64,000 nt of DNA, taken from contig NZ_JBDFMI010000006.1 of the NCBI RefSeq assembly GCF_047238185.1, forward strand, positions 1,116,001 to 1,180,000, read 5' to 3'. Shown here one piece after another: positions 33,828-41,966 of the stretch (position 1 is its first letter; the number at the start of each line of letters is the position of its first letter). The translations under genes were made by a program, and so were the position numbers. The notes under the pieces were generated by a model that saw nothing but the letters and a program-made list of their open reading frames with translations, searched no databases and had not been told where the DNA came from. This stretch comes from Bacillus_AD sp047238185 (lineage in GTDB: Bacteria > Bacillota > Bacilli > Bacillales > DSM-1321).

Positions 33828-35141
33828 CTAGTATGCTTTTTTTATAGTGCGGTCGACCGCGATGCCGATCGCCACCCCAACAATAGCAGGCAAAAACCAG
33901 CCTACTTGCTGTTCATACAAAGGAATATCAGCTAAAAGTCCAGTTAAGGATTTATTTAAAAGGGTATTATTTAATGTATCCAATATACTGTAAATCGCAG
34001 TAAATGAAATAGAAAGGATATAGACAATTCTACTGCTTTGGATCCATGAATCCGCCAATGCAAGCAAAATTAAAACGACGGCAATCGGATAAATCAATCC
34101 AAGGACAGGTACTGAAAAGGATAGAATGGCATTTAATCCTAGATTTGCCAGAATTGCGCTTATCAATGTTGTAAGCAGCGCCCACTTTTTATAACTCCAT
34201 TTCTTCTTGAATACAACTGAAAAGTATTCACTGCAGGAAATGACAAGTCCAATTGAAACGCATAGGCAGGCAATCGTGAAAATGATCGCGAGTAGGATTG
34301 TCCCAGCTTGGCCGAATAATTGCTGCATAACTTGCGATAGGACTGTGGCCCCGTTATCTGCTTGCCCATGCATCAATCCGCTAGAGGCCCCGAGGAAGCC
34401 CAAAATGATATAGATAGCCGCAAGAAGCGCTCCTGCTCCAAGGCCTGCAACCATCATGGACAAAGATAGGCTCTTTTTATCTGTTATGCCCTGTGTATAG
34501 ATCGTGTTGGCAATTACTATCCCAAAAACGAGGGAAGCCAATAAATCCATTGTCATATACCCATCCAAAAAACCTTTGAAGAATGTATTTTCCTGATAAG
34601 CGGCAGCTGTTTCGGCTGTTCCGCCTAAAGGAGTCAAAATGCTTTTAATTAAAATAATAGCAAGCAAGATCAGTAATGAAGGTGTCAACACCTTGCCGAA
34701 TAAATCAATCAACTTATTGGGAGAGAGACTGAACCAAAGAACCAGCCCGAAAAAGATCAAGGAATATATGATTAAAGGGATGGTATCGCTGGTTGAGTGC
34801 TGTAAAAATGGTTTAAGGCCCATTTCAAATGAAACGGTCGCTGCTCTTGGTATCGCCATAAGCGGTCCGATTGAAATATAAATGAGTAAAGGAAAGATAA
34901 AGGCAAACCCCGGCGATACTCGTTGTCCGAGTGTATTCAAGTTGCCGATTTTAGCCACTGCAATGACGCCCAAGATAGGCAGGCCGACGGCTGAAATAAT
35001 GAATCCAGCCATACTGATGAATGTATCAGATCCTGAAGCCCGTCCTAAAAAGGCGGGGAAAATGAGATTGCCTGCTCCAAAGAACATGGAAAACAGCATA
35101 AAGCTTATGAATAAAAGTTGTTTTTTCGATAAAAACTGCAT
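33828..35141 (-). CDS. brnQ: Branched-chain amino acid carrier BrnQ
   Basis: Sodium-coupled importer of leucine, isoleucine and valine in the LIVCS family. 437 residues with about twelve helices. The family opening SKKQLLFISFMLFSMFFGAGNLIFPAFLG and the internal GKVLTPSLLILL and YTQGITDKKSL segments are clear. Met at 35141 is preferred to the earlier Met (which would add 19 residues), because GAGAGGA precedes it. A cre-like element (35213-35226) lies about 70 bases upstream. It is divergent from putP. Confidence 0.92.
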   Translation of the reverse strand: MQFLSKKQLLFISFMLFSMFFGAGNLIFPAFLGRASGSDTFISMAGFIISAVGLPILGVIAVAKIGNLNTLGQRVSPGFAFIFPLLIYISIGPLMAIPRAATVSFEMGLKPFLQHSTSDTIPLIIYSLIFFGLVLWFSLSPNKLIDLFGKVLTPSLLILLAIILIKSILTPLGGTAETAAAYQENTFFKGFLDGYMTMDLLASLVFGIVIANTIYTQGITDKKSLSLSMMVAGLGAGALLAAIYIILGFLGASSGLMHGQADNGATVLSQVMQQLFGQAGTILLAIIFTIACLCVSIGLVISCSEYFSVVFKKKWSYKKWALLTTLISAILANLGLNAILSFSVPVLGLIYPIAVVLILLALADSWIQSSRIVYILSISFTAIYSILDTLNNTLLNKSLTGLLADIPLYEQQVGWFLPAIVGVAIGIAVDRTIKKAY

Positions 35142-35212
35142 GAATGATGTCCTCTCTAACAATGTTGTCTGTAGAAGTATACCAATTGTTTTTCCCATTC
35201 GCTATATGTATC

Positions 35213-35305
35213 TGAAAACGTTCTTCCTCTTATACTTAAATAATAATGGGTTTTATTGCTAAAAGAAAATAGATTTGCAAACATGAGATGAAAAACGTTT
35301 TTTCA
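35213..35305. promoter_or_regulatory. Two cre-like palindromes between brnQ and putP
   Basis: TGAAAACGTTCTTC (35213-35226) matches 12 of 14 positions of the CcpA site TGWAANCGNTNWCA. TGAAAAACGTTTTTTCA (35289-35305) is a longer, nearly perfect dyad around the same centre. Either could bring carbon-catabolite control to one or both divergent transporters. Other parts of this 300-base gap show no sure hexamers. Confidence 0.35.
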
Positions 35306-35441
35306 AACATTATAAAAGTGTTTTTAGAAAAAAAGAGTTATTTTTGTTTTCAAAAATGTTCTTTCTTGTTATTCTAAAAATATATTATTATCAGAAATTT
35401 TTGTTAATAATATTGATTAAACGAATAAAGGGGGAACTCAG

Positions 35442-36944
35442 TTGGATTATGGGGTTATTTTTTCAATTGCAGTATACATGGGGGGCATGCTGCTTTTAGG
35501 TTACTTCGCTTATAAGAAGACAAGCAATTTGTCTGATTATATGCTAGGGGGTCGTGGGCTTGGCCCGGTTGTAACAGCCTTGAGCGCTGGTGCGTCAGAT
35601 ATGAGTGGTTGGCTATTAATGGGGCTTCCGGGTTCTATGTATGTAAGCGGTCTCAGCGCGGGGTGGATTGTGGTCGGATTATGTACAGGCGCCTACCTGA
35701 ATTGGCTGTATGTGGCACCAAGATTGCGGACATATACCGAAATTGCTCAAAACTCCATTACAGTTCCGGATTTTCTTGAGAATCGGTTTCATGATTCATC
35801 CAGAATATTACGGATTACGTCTGCTATTGTTATTATTGTCTTCTTTACTTTTTATACCTCATCCGGAATGGTAGCCGGAGGAAAACTATTCAAAACCGCA
35901 TTTGATATGAATTATACTGCTGGTATCTTAATTTCTGCATCTGTTGTTATTCTTTATACTTTGTTCGGAGGATTTTTGGCTGTCAGCTGGACAGACACTG
36001 TTCAAGGGCTCATCATGTTCTTGGCATTGATTATCGTGCCGATTGTCACTATCTCGAATATTGGCAGCACATCGATAACATTCCAGGAAATCCGCAATAT
36101 AGATCCAACCCTTTTGAAGGCTTTTGAGGGTACAACTGCTATCGGCATTATTTCCTTGCTGGCCTGGGGCCTTGGGTATTTCGGACAGCCGCATATTATC
36201 GTCCGTTTTATGGCAATTACATCGGTCAGGGAGATCAGAAAGGCAAGAAGAGTAGGGATGGGATGGATGGTCTTTTCCATCGTTGGAGCGATGTTCACAG
36301 GTCTGGTTGGGATTGCCTATTTCAAGATCACGAATCAAAGCTTATCCAACCCTGAAACAGTGTTCATTGTTTTAGGTGAACAATTATTCCCGTCAATTGT
36401 AACCGGTTTCTTGCTTGCGGCCATATTGGCGGCTGTCATGAGTACCATTTCTTCACAGCTATTGGTGACATCAAGCGCATTGACAAAAGATATTTATAAA
36501 ACGTTTTTGCGTAAAGAGGCCTCCGACCGCGAGCAGGTGCTTGTAGGGCGTTTGACCGTATTGGCGGTCGCAGTTATCGCATTGGTTATGGCGTTAAATC
36601 CGAGTGAAACCATTCTAAATTTGGTCGGATATGCATGGGCCGGCTTTGGTGCCGCCTTCGGCCCAGTTATCCTGTTCAGCCTTTATTGGAAACGGATGAC
36701 TAAATGGGGAGCATTTTTCGGAATAATCGCAGGTGCCGTGACTGTTATTGTATGGGAAATGATTGAAGCATTCGATGCTGTCTATGAGATAATTCCAGGC
36801 TTTATCGTATGTTCGATCGTCCTTATTGTTGTAAGCGTGCTGACTGCAAAGCCTTCGGTGAAAGTAGAAGAAGAATTTGCAGAAGCGGTTCGGCAGACAA
36901 AATATGAAAAGAAACTGGATGAAGCTATTACCCATAGCAAATAA
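35442..36944 (+). CDS. Sodium/proline symporter (PutP/OpuE family)
   Basis: A 500-residue sodium:solute symporter with about thirteen helices. The start YMGGMLLLGYFAYKKTSNLSDYMLGGRGLGP and the sodium/proline-binding segment ALSAGASDMSGWLLMGLPGSMY are diagnostic of the proline transporters PutP and OpuE. The catabolic and osmotic versions cannot be told apart by sequence here. TTG is the start codon, with AAGGGGGA 7 bases upstream. It is monocistronic. Confidence 0.92.
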   Translation: MDYGVIFSIAVYMGGMLLLGYFAYKKTSNLSDYMLGGRGLGPVVTALSAGASDMSGWLLMGLPGSMYVSGLSAGWIVVGLCTGAYLNWLYVAPRLRTYTEIAQNSITVPDFLENRFHDSSRILRITSAIVIIVFFTFYTSSGMVAGGKLFKTAFDMNYTAGILISASVVILYTLFGGFLAVSWTDTVQGLIMFLALIIVPIVTISNIGSTSITFQEIRNIDPTLLKAFEGTTAIGIISLLAWGLGYFGQPHIIVRFMAITSVREIRKARRVGMGWMVFSIVGAMFTGLVGIAYFKITNQSLSNPETVFIVLGEQLFPSIVTGFLLAAILAAVMSTISSQLLVTSSALTKDIYKTFLRKEASDREQVLVGRLTVLAVAVIALVMALNPSETILNLVGYAWAGFGAAFGPVILFSLYWKRMTKWGAFFGIIAGAVTVIVWEMIEAFDAVYEIIPGFIVCSIVLIVVSVLTAKPSVKVEEEFAEAVRQTKYEKKLDEAITHSK

Positions 36945-36953
36945 ATGATTGTA

Positions 36954-36995
36954 AGCGGCGTGTACGGGCTGGACCCAGTGCACGCCGCTTTTGTT
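36954..36995 (+). terminator. Intrinsic terminator of the proline symporter gene
   Basis: Stem AAGCGGCGTG/CACGCCGCTT around an 18-base loop, then a T-rich tail. Confidence 0.85.
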
Positions 36996-37174
36996 TAGCA
37001 TGGGCCGGTTGTATTCAAAGCCTGTATTCATATGGTATGATGGACGGATGCAAAGGGCGGATAAAACAGAAATGCAATTTTTCGCCTTTGGATTGAATTT
37101 GTCCGTGAATTAGTTGAAAATATAGGCAAAGCTATACACAACAATGTTTAGTAGAAGTTAAGGAGATTAAAACT

Positions 37175-38362
37175 ATGTCAAACACTTCATTTATACAAGA
37201 ATGTCCTGCGTTTCTTCAGGAAGCGTGGAAGAAAGAAGGATTTTCAAAAGCAACCCTTATTCAGGAACAAGCTTTTCCTGCGATTATGTCAGGAGATGAC
37301 TTGATTGCCCAATCCCCGACAGGGACCGGGAAAACCCTTGCTTATTTGCTGCCCCTGCTTGCAAAAGTGAATAAAGATTCGGCCCATGTCCAAAGTGTCA
37401 TTCTTGCGTCATCCCGCGAATTGGTGATGCAGATCCATACGGAATTGGTTAAATGGAGCGCAGGGAGCGGCATCCGCAGTGCTTCCTTCATCGGAGGGGC
37501 CAATACGAAACGCCAATTGGAGAAGCTAAAGAAAAAACCGCAGATCATTGTCGGCACACCGGGAAAAATTCAGGAGCTGATGATGCAAAAGAAACTTAAA
37601 ATGCATGAAGTTAAAACGATTGTCCTGGATGAGGGGGATACATTAATCGTACCGGAGCACTTTGATACAGTAGCTGCCATTATCAAAAGTACGATGAAAG
37701 ACCAACGCCAAGTCCTATTGTTCTCTGCTACCGTTACACCGGAAATTAAAGGCCAGCTTTCTGAATTTATGGAGAACCCAGCGACGATATCCATTCAAAA
37801 GGATGAAAACTTCGCCGGAAAGGTCGACCATATTTATTTTATTTGTGAAAAACGCGATAAGCCGTTCATATTGGAAAAAATCTCACGTTTGCCGGATACT
37901 AAATCGCTTGTATTTATGAAGGATATCGGAGAAATGGATGTCCTTGCTGAAAAATGGAAGTATAAAGATCTTCATGTGGCGGTCCTTCATGCAGAAACAA
38001 CAAAAACAGAACGCGAGAAAGCCATTAAAGGTTTCCGCAAAGGGGATTTTCCGATGCTTTTGTCGACAGATGTTGCCGCCAGAGGTTTGGATATCAAAGG
38101 GTTGTCAACAGTCGTCCATTTTGATGTCCCAAGAACATTGGATCAATACACTCACCGTTCTGGCAGAACCGGGAGAGCGGGGAATGACGGTACTGTGATC
38201 AGCATCATTACTGCATCGGAAGAAAAAGAATTGAAGCAATTGGCCCGTAAGTTAGGGATAGAAGTACAGAAAAAAGAATTCTTCCAAGGGCGCATTGTTG
38301 ATGAACGGCCTGTCTATAAAGGGTCTGCACCAAAGAAGAGGCCTGCCAAAAATAAAAAATAA
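37175..38362 (+). CDS. DEAD-box RNA helicase (YfmL-like)
   Basis: ATP-dependent RNA helicase of 395 residues with all core motifs: Q-motif region TLIQEQAFPAIM, motif I SPTGTGKT, Ia SSRELVMQ, Ib GTPGK, III SAT, IV-VI with DVAARGLDIKG and HRSGRTGRAG. Motif II reads LDEGD rather than DEAD. The short basic tail (GSAPKKRPAKNKK) likely binds RNA. Length and motif fit YfmL, which in B. subtilis is linked to ribosome assembly and cold growth. Monocistronic, AAGGAG upstream. Confidence 0.92.
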   Translation: MSNTSFIQECPAFLQEAWKKEGFSKATLIQEQAFPAIMSGDDLIAQSPTGTGKTLAYLLPLLAKVNKDSAHVQSVILASSRELVMQIHTELVKWSAGSGIRSASFIGGANTKRQLEKLKKKPQIIVGTPGKIQELMMQKKLKMHEVKTIVLDEGDTLIVPEHFDTVAAIIKSTMKDQRQVLLFSATVTPEIKGQLSEFMENPATISIQKDENFAGKVDHIYFICEKRDKPFILEKISRLPDTKSLVFMKDIGEMDVLAEKWKYKDLHVAVLHAETTKTEREKAIKGFRKGDFPMLLSTDVAARGLDIKGLSTVVHFDVPRTLDQYTHRSGRTGRAGNDGTVISIITASEEKELKQLARKLGIEVQKKEFFQGRIVDERPVYKGSAPKKRPAKNKK

Positions 38363-38370
38363 GAGGGACC

Positions 38371-38407
38371 TATACACCGCTTTCTAGTGAAGTGGTGTAT
38401 TTTTTTC
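38371..38407. terminator. Terminator between convergent genes
   Basis: TATACACC...TTTC pairs with GAAG...GGTGTA around TAGT and is followed by seven T. It overlaps the 3' end of the leftward membrane protein gene. Confidence 0.8.
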
Positions 38408-38818
38408 TTTTTCTTTATGCCACGGAAAAATGGCTGAAAAACCTACAAGGACGGAAGCAATGATCGAAATTTGCGTCTCAAGGCTTATAAAGGCAAATGG
38501 AAGGGCCCACGCAGTTGACTTTAGAGCTAAAAAGGGAAGCAGTGAGAAGTAGGCGGATGGCAGGAAGAGAACCAGAAATGGGAGGAGCTTGATTCTCCAA
38601 CGCCCTTGTTTATTGAATTGTTCTGATAAGGTTAATAGCCCAAGAATCATTCCTGTAGGAATATGCCATAAATGGTGGAGAAGTGGGTAGGCAGGTATGG
38701 TAAGAGTATCGTTTGCTATCTTTCTATAAATCTGCAGATAATGCTGGTCGGCAATCGTTGCTATTAAGATATAAAGAAAAAGAATAAGAAGAGTTATATA
38801 TGTTCTGTTCCATTTCAT
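38384..38818 (-). CDS. Four-helix membrane protein of unknown function
   Basis: A 144-residue protein with four hydrophobic segments (about 8-26, 46-62, 78-97, 105-128) and a short basic tail. Conserved-looking HHLWHIPTGMILG suggests membrane-embedded histidines, but I do not recognise the family. Single gene, converging on the helicase gene. Confidence 0.6.
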   Translation of the reverse strand: MKWNRTYITLLILFLYILIATIADQHYLQIYRKIANDTLTIPAYPLLHHLWHIPTGMILGLLTLSEQFNKQGRWRIKLLPFLVLFLPSAYFSLLPFLALKSTAWALPFAFISLETQISIIASVLVGFSAIFPWHKEKEKNTPLH

Positions 38819-38930
38819 CTAAATCGCCTCTCTTAATGGTTTTTTAAGGATATTATACTAAATAATTACATTTTATGTGCGTTTATCATACAATAGAAGA
38901 TGGAAAGTGAACGACAAAGGAGATACGTAC

Positions 38931-40121
38931 ATGGATAAAAAATTCAAACATTTTGAAACCGCTATCATTCATCATGGTTATGATTCTAAACAGCATGCTG
39001 GGAGTTTATCAGTCCCCCTATATCAAACATCGACTTTTACTTTTGACAGTGCCGAACAAGGTGAACAGCGCTTTGCGGGCGTAACGGAAGGATACATTTA
39101 TTCAAGGCTTGGAAATCCGACCGTTAAAGCGCTCGAAGAAAAAATGGCCATCCTTGAAGGAGGGGAAGCGGCCCTCGCCTTTGGATCCGGAATGGCAGCT
39201 GTTTCCGCCATCCTTTTATCTCTTACGAAGGCAGGCGACCATATCATATGCTCGCAAGGCTTGTACGGATGTACATTCGGCCTGCTGCAATTGATGGAAG
39301 AGAAATATAATATCCGCCATTCGTTCAGCTGGCTATCCAGCGAGGAAGAACTTCGAAGCATGATTACTCCAGAGACGAGCTGCATTTATATTGAAACCCC
39401 GATTAACCCTACAATGAAAATGATTGATTTGGCATTAGTGGCAGCTGTGGCCAGAGAGTTTGGGATACCGGTTGTTGTGGACAATACATTTTCGACGCCG
39501 TATTTACAGAAGCCGTTGGAACTGGGCTGTGATATTGTCCTGCACAGCGCTACCAAATATATAGGAGGGCATGGAGATGTGGTGGCAGGTGTAGCAGTAG
39601 GGAAACGTGAAATGATGGAGCATATAAGAGGCACTACTCAAAAGGATATAGGCGGAATCATTTCTCCTTTCGACGCGTGGCTTTTGATTCGTGGTTTAAA
39701 GACATTGCCGGTCAGAATGGACCGCCACTGTGAAAATGCCGATAAAATATTCCACTTGTTGAAAATACATCCGAATGTAGAGCATATCTATTATCCCGGT
39801 GATGAAGACCATCCGGATTTTTCTATAACAAAGAAGCAAATGCGTAAAGGAGGCGGCTTGATTTCCTTTGAAATAAAGGGAAGCAAGCAGGATGCACAAC
39901 GTTTCTTGAATGCGTTGCGATTAATAAAGCTTGCAGTTAGTCTGGGAGATACCGAAACACTGATTCAGCATCCTGCTACTATGACCCATTCAGTCGTGCC
40001 GAAAGATAACAGAATAGAAATGGGGATTAGCGATCAGCTTATTCGCCTATCGGTAGGCTTGGAGGCATGGGAGGACATTTGGGATGATTTGAAGCAGGCA
40101 TTGGATTCACTGTCGTCATAA
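38931..40121 (+). CDS. Methionine gamma-lyase
   Basis: PLP enzyme of the Cys/Met metabolism family, expected to split methionine into methanethiol, ammonia and 2-oxobutyrate. 396 residues; the PLP lysine is Lys209 in HSATKYIGGHGD. Cys114 in GLYGCTFG matches the active-site cysteine that distinguishes methionine gamma-lyases from cystathionine lyases, which supports this name over a generic one. ATG 38931 has AAAGGAGA 7 bases upstream; the longer frame from 38877 has none. A strong terminator follows, so it is a one-gene unit. Confidence 0.87.
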   Translation: MDKKFKHFETAIIHHGYDSKQHAGSLSVPLYQTSTFTFDSAEQGEQRFAGVTEGYIYSRLGNPTVKALEEKMAILEGGEAALAFGSGMAAVSAILLSLTKAGDHIICSQGLYGCTFGLLQLMEEKYNIRHSFSWLSSEEELRSMITPETSCIYIETPINPTMKMIDLALVAAVAREFGIPVVVDNTFSTPYLQKPLELGCDIVLHSATKYIGGHGDVVAGVAVGKREMMEHIRGTTQKDIGGIISPFDAWLLIRGLKTLPVRMDRHCENADKIFHLLKIHPNVEHIYYPGDEDHPDFSITKKQMRKGGGLISFEIKGSKQDAQRFLNALRLIKLAVSLGDTETLIQHPATMTHSVVPKDNRIEMGISDQLIRLSVGLEAWEDIWDDLKQALDSLSS

Positions 40122-40158
40122 GAACAAGCGGCCCTTTGGAGGAGCCGCTTGTTCTTAT
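40119..40158. terminator. Strong bidirectional terminator hairpin
   Basis: Perfect 15-bp stem ATAAGAACAAGCGGC/GCCGCTTGTTCTTAT around ten bases; it reaches into the stop of the converging small gene. Confidence 0.8.
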
Positions 40159-40463
40159 GGCCATTTTGCAGATTCATTATCTTGTTTGGCTTTTTCACTA
40201 TAAACGACATTGTCTTCCAATGATTGTTTATCCAAAAGTATATATTCTGCATAATGAATATTATTATGAGTTGCATAATCGAACCGTTCACTTCTCTTAA
40301 TCGGAATGGCAACAACGCCTTGGCTTATCTGCTCAGCAATTTTTTGGCCACATTCACTATCTATGTATTGTGTGTAAACACCCGCATCTGATAAAGCAGT
40401 TTGTTCGTAGGGAGGAACGACAATTTCGATGGTTACCGTTTTAGGTGATTTCATATCAGTCAT
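40155..40463 (-). CDS. Hypothetical protein
   Basis: A 102-residue soluble protein (TVTIEIVVPPYEQTALSDAGVYTQYIDSECGQKI; a polar tail ending NESAKWP). No known family is recognised. The ribosome site AAAAGGAAAA precedes the ATG. Structured repeat array 2 lies directly upstream, between this gene and the TspO-like gene. Confidence 0.6.
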   Translation of the reverse strand: MTDMKSPKTVTIEIVVPPYEQTALSDAGVYTQYIDSECGQKIAEQISQGVVAIPIKRSERFDYATHNNIHYAEYILLDKQSLEDNVVYSEKAKQDNESAKWP

Positions 40464-40538
40464 TTTTCCTTTTGTTTTCCCCTATTTTGCTCGGCTGATA
40501 GGAAGTTATTCATTTCTTAGGAAAAAGAGTCACCGGTA

Positions 40539-40813
40539 CTTAAGCCGCTTCCGCTTTTCTAGTTGTCTAGCTGCAGCGGCTAGGCCCTCGAGGTCTTAAG
40601 CCAAGAATAGTCAAAGGCAACCCCCGTCCTTTGAGCCATTCTCGTCTTAAGCTGGTCGGGCCTGTTCAAGCCGCTTCCGCTTTTCTTTTTGTCTAGCTGC
40701 AGCGGCTAGGCCCTCGAGGTCTTAAGCCAAGAATAGTCAAAGGCAACCCCAGCCTTTGAGCCATTCTCGTCTTAAGCTGGTCGGGCCTGTTCAAGCCGCT
40801 TCCGCTTTTCTTT
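40539..40813. repeat. Structured repeat array 2: two type I hairpins in tandem
   Basis: Two nearly identical units with a 126-bp period: hairpins at 40575-40675 and 40701-40800. Outer arms are AGCGGCT-AGGCCC and GGGCCT-GTTCA-AGCCGCT; inner CTTAAG blocks and the pair AGAAT...CAAAGG / CCTTTG...ATTCT complete each stem. GCCGCTTCCGCTTTTCT occurs before, between and after the hairpins. The right end lies against the stop of the leftward TspO-like gene. Confidence 0.88.
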
Positions 40814-41545
40814 TTACCATCTGTTTTGTTTCTTTTGTTTTAGCAGCGGGATGGCTATGAGTATGATCAGCGCTAGGATATATGCTTCGTATGAGACTGT
40901 GCTATGGTCTTGCCAGTTTTTGATTCCGATGCCGATAAAGGACCAAATAGTAACCAACGGATAAAACCAGTCCCTTTGCGTATAGCGGAATGCAAGTGCA
41001 ATGGCTGCCGCGATAATCAGCAGTATATAGGTCCAGATGACAGCTGATATTCCGAATCCACCCCAACCGATATAGGTAAGATAATAGGCGATATTGACGA
41101 TAGTTGCGACTGTTATCCATCCTAAATAGAACGAAAAGGGCATGTAGTCCAGCAAGGTATGGCTGACACTTTTAATCCGTATATAAAGGATAATAAGCGT
41201 AATCAGCAGGAGAATCATTATGATGACACTGGCCAGGAATTGTTCATAGTGCCATACGAATACCCAAGCCATATTCAATAGGTTGGCCAGGATAAACCAG
41301 GGTGACGCCACTCTATAGGCTTCGGATTCCCGGTATTTGCGGAAAAATTGCCTGATGACCCAGATGGCCAACAGTATATAAATAAGGCTCCAAATGCTGA
41401 ATGCGTATCCTGCCGGTGTTATAAGGACATCCTGTTGGTCGGAAATTTCCCCCATTGTTTTGCCGTTCAAAGGCAGCGTTTCGCTAAATGTGTTGACTAT
41501 AATATCGAGAATATATGTAATGATATTAAATAGTAATGCAATCAT
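40814..41545 (-). CDS. TspO/MBR-like tryptophan-rich membrane protein
   Basis: A 243-residue membrane protein with about seven to eight helices. The segment ITPAGYAFSIWSLIYILLAIWVI and later NMAWVFVWHYEQ and WTYILLI recall tryptophan-rich sensory proteins of the TspO/MBR superfamily, but it is longer than classic five-helix TspO (about 160 residues). Ligand and role are unknown; porphyrin binding is known for true TspO only. Its 3' end abuts repeat array 2. Confidence 0.7.
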   Translation of the reverse strand: MIALLFNIITYILDIIVNTFSETLPLNGKTMGEISDQQDVLITPAGYAFSIWSLIYILLAIWVIRQFFRKYRESEAYRVASPWFILANLLNMAWVFVWHYEQFLASVIIMILLLITLIILYIRIKSVSHTLLDYMPFSFYLGWITVATIVNIAYYLTYIGWGGFGISAVIWTYILLIIAAAIALAFRYTQRDWFYPLVTIWSFIGIGIKNWQDHSTVSYEAYILALIILIAIPLLKQKKQNRW

Positions 41546-41680
41546 CTTTTATCCCTCCTTTCTTTTTTATGTATTCCACCAAATATAGGGCAATAACCTT
41601 TTTTTCTAAAGCTGCTTGTCAAATAAATCTGATAATTGTATGATAAAGGTAGTATAACCGAAAGAGGAGGTGTTTAGGCA

Positions 41681-41809
41681 ATGGTACGCTCAAGAGCATT
41701 GCGTTTATCGTTTTTAGAATATCTGTATATATGCAATGCGATTTTTCATGCTGCATTTGTTCAAGGGAGAAGTCTGCCCTTTTTTAGAACAACTGCATAT
41801 GGAAGTTGA
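41681..41809 (+). CDS. Possible 42-residue leader peptide of the ABC-F gene
   Basis: The frame opens with ATG 41681 after AGGAGG (9 bases upstream) and encodes MVRSRALRLSFLEYLYICN... ending AYGS. The terminator at 41763-41785 lies inside it, so translating or stalled ribosomes would alter terminator folding. Drug-inducible ABC-F genes often have such leaders. The coding role of the peptide itself is unproven. Confidence 0.4.
   Translation: MVRSRALRLSFLEYLYICNAIFHAAFVQGRSLPFFRTTAYGS
41763..41785 (+). terminator. Leader terminator 1 before the ABC-F gene
   Basis: AAGGG pairs with CCCTT across a 9-base loop, then T6. A further stem (GCATTGC near 41696 with GCAATGC near 41732) lies just upstream and could be an alternative fold. 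Confidence 0.55.
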
Positions 41810-41856
41810 TCGTAATTGCCTCTTCACGCCTAATTAGGAATAGCAATCAGTGAAAG

Positions 41857-41877
41857 AGAGCGGTAAGCTCTTTTTTT
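41857..41877 (+). terminator. Leader terminator 2 before the ABC-F gene
   Basis: AGAGC pairs with GCTCT around GGTAA and is followed by T7. Confidence 0.6.
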
Positions 41878-41899
41878 GTTGCTTTTAAAATCATGATGG

Positions 41900-41942
41900 A
41901 AAAGCCATGGCAATGCGCGACGCAATTGCTGTGGCTTTTTTT
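41900..41942 (+). terminator. Leader terminator 3 (strongest) before the ABC-F gene
   Basis: AAAAGCCATGGCAAT pairs with ATTGCTGTGGCTTTT (two G-U pairs), the stem continues through GCG/CGC, and T7 follows. It lies only 25 bases before the ABC-F start, so expression needs read-through. Confidence 0.8.
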
Positions 41943-41966
41943 CTTATATAAAAAGGAGAATGTCTT

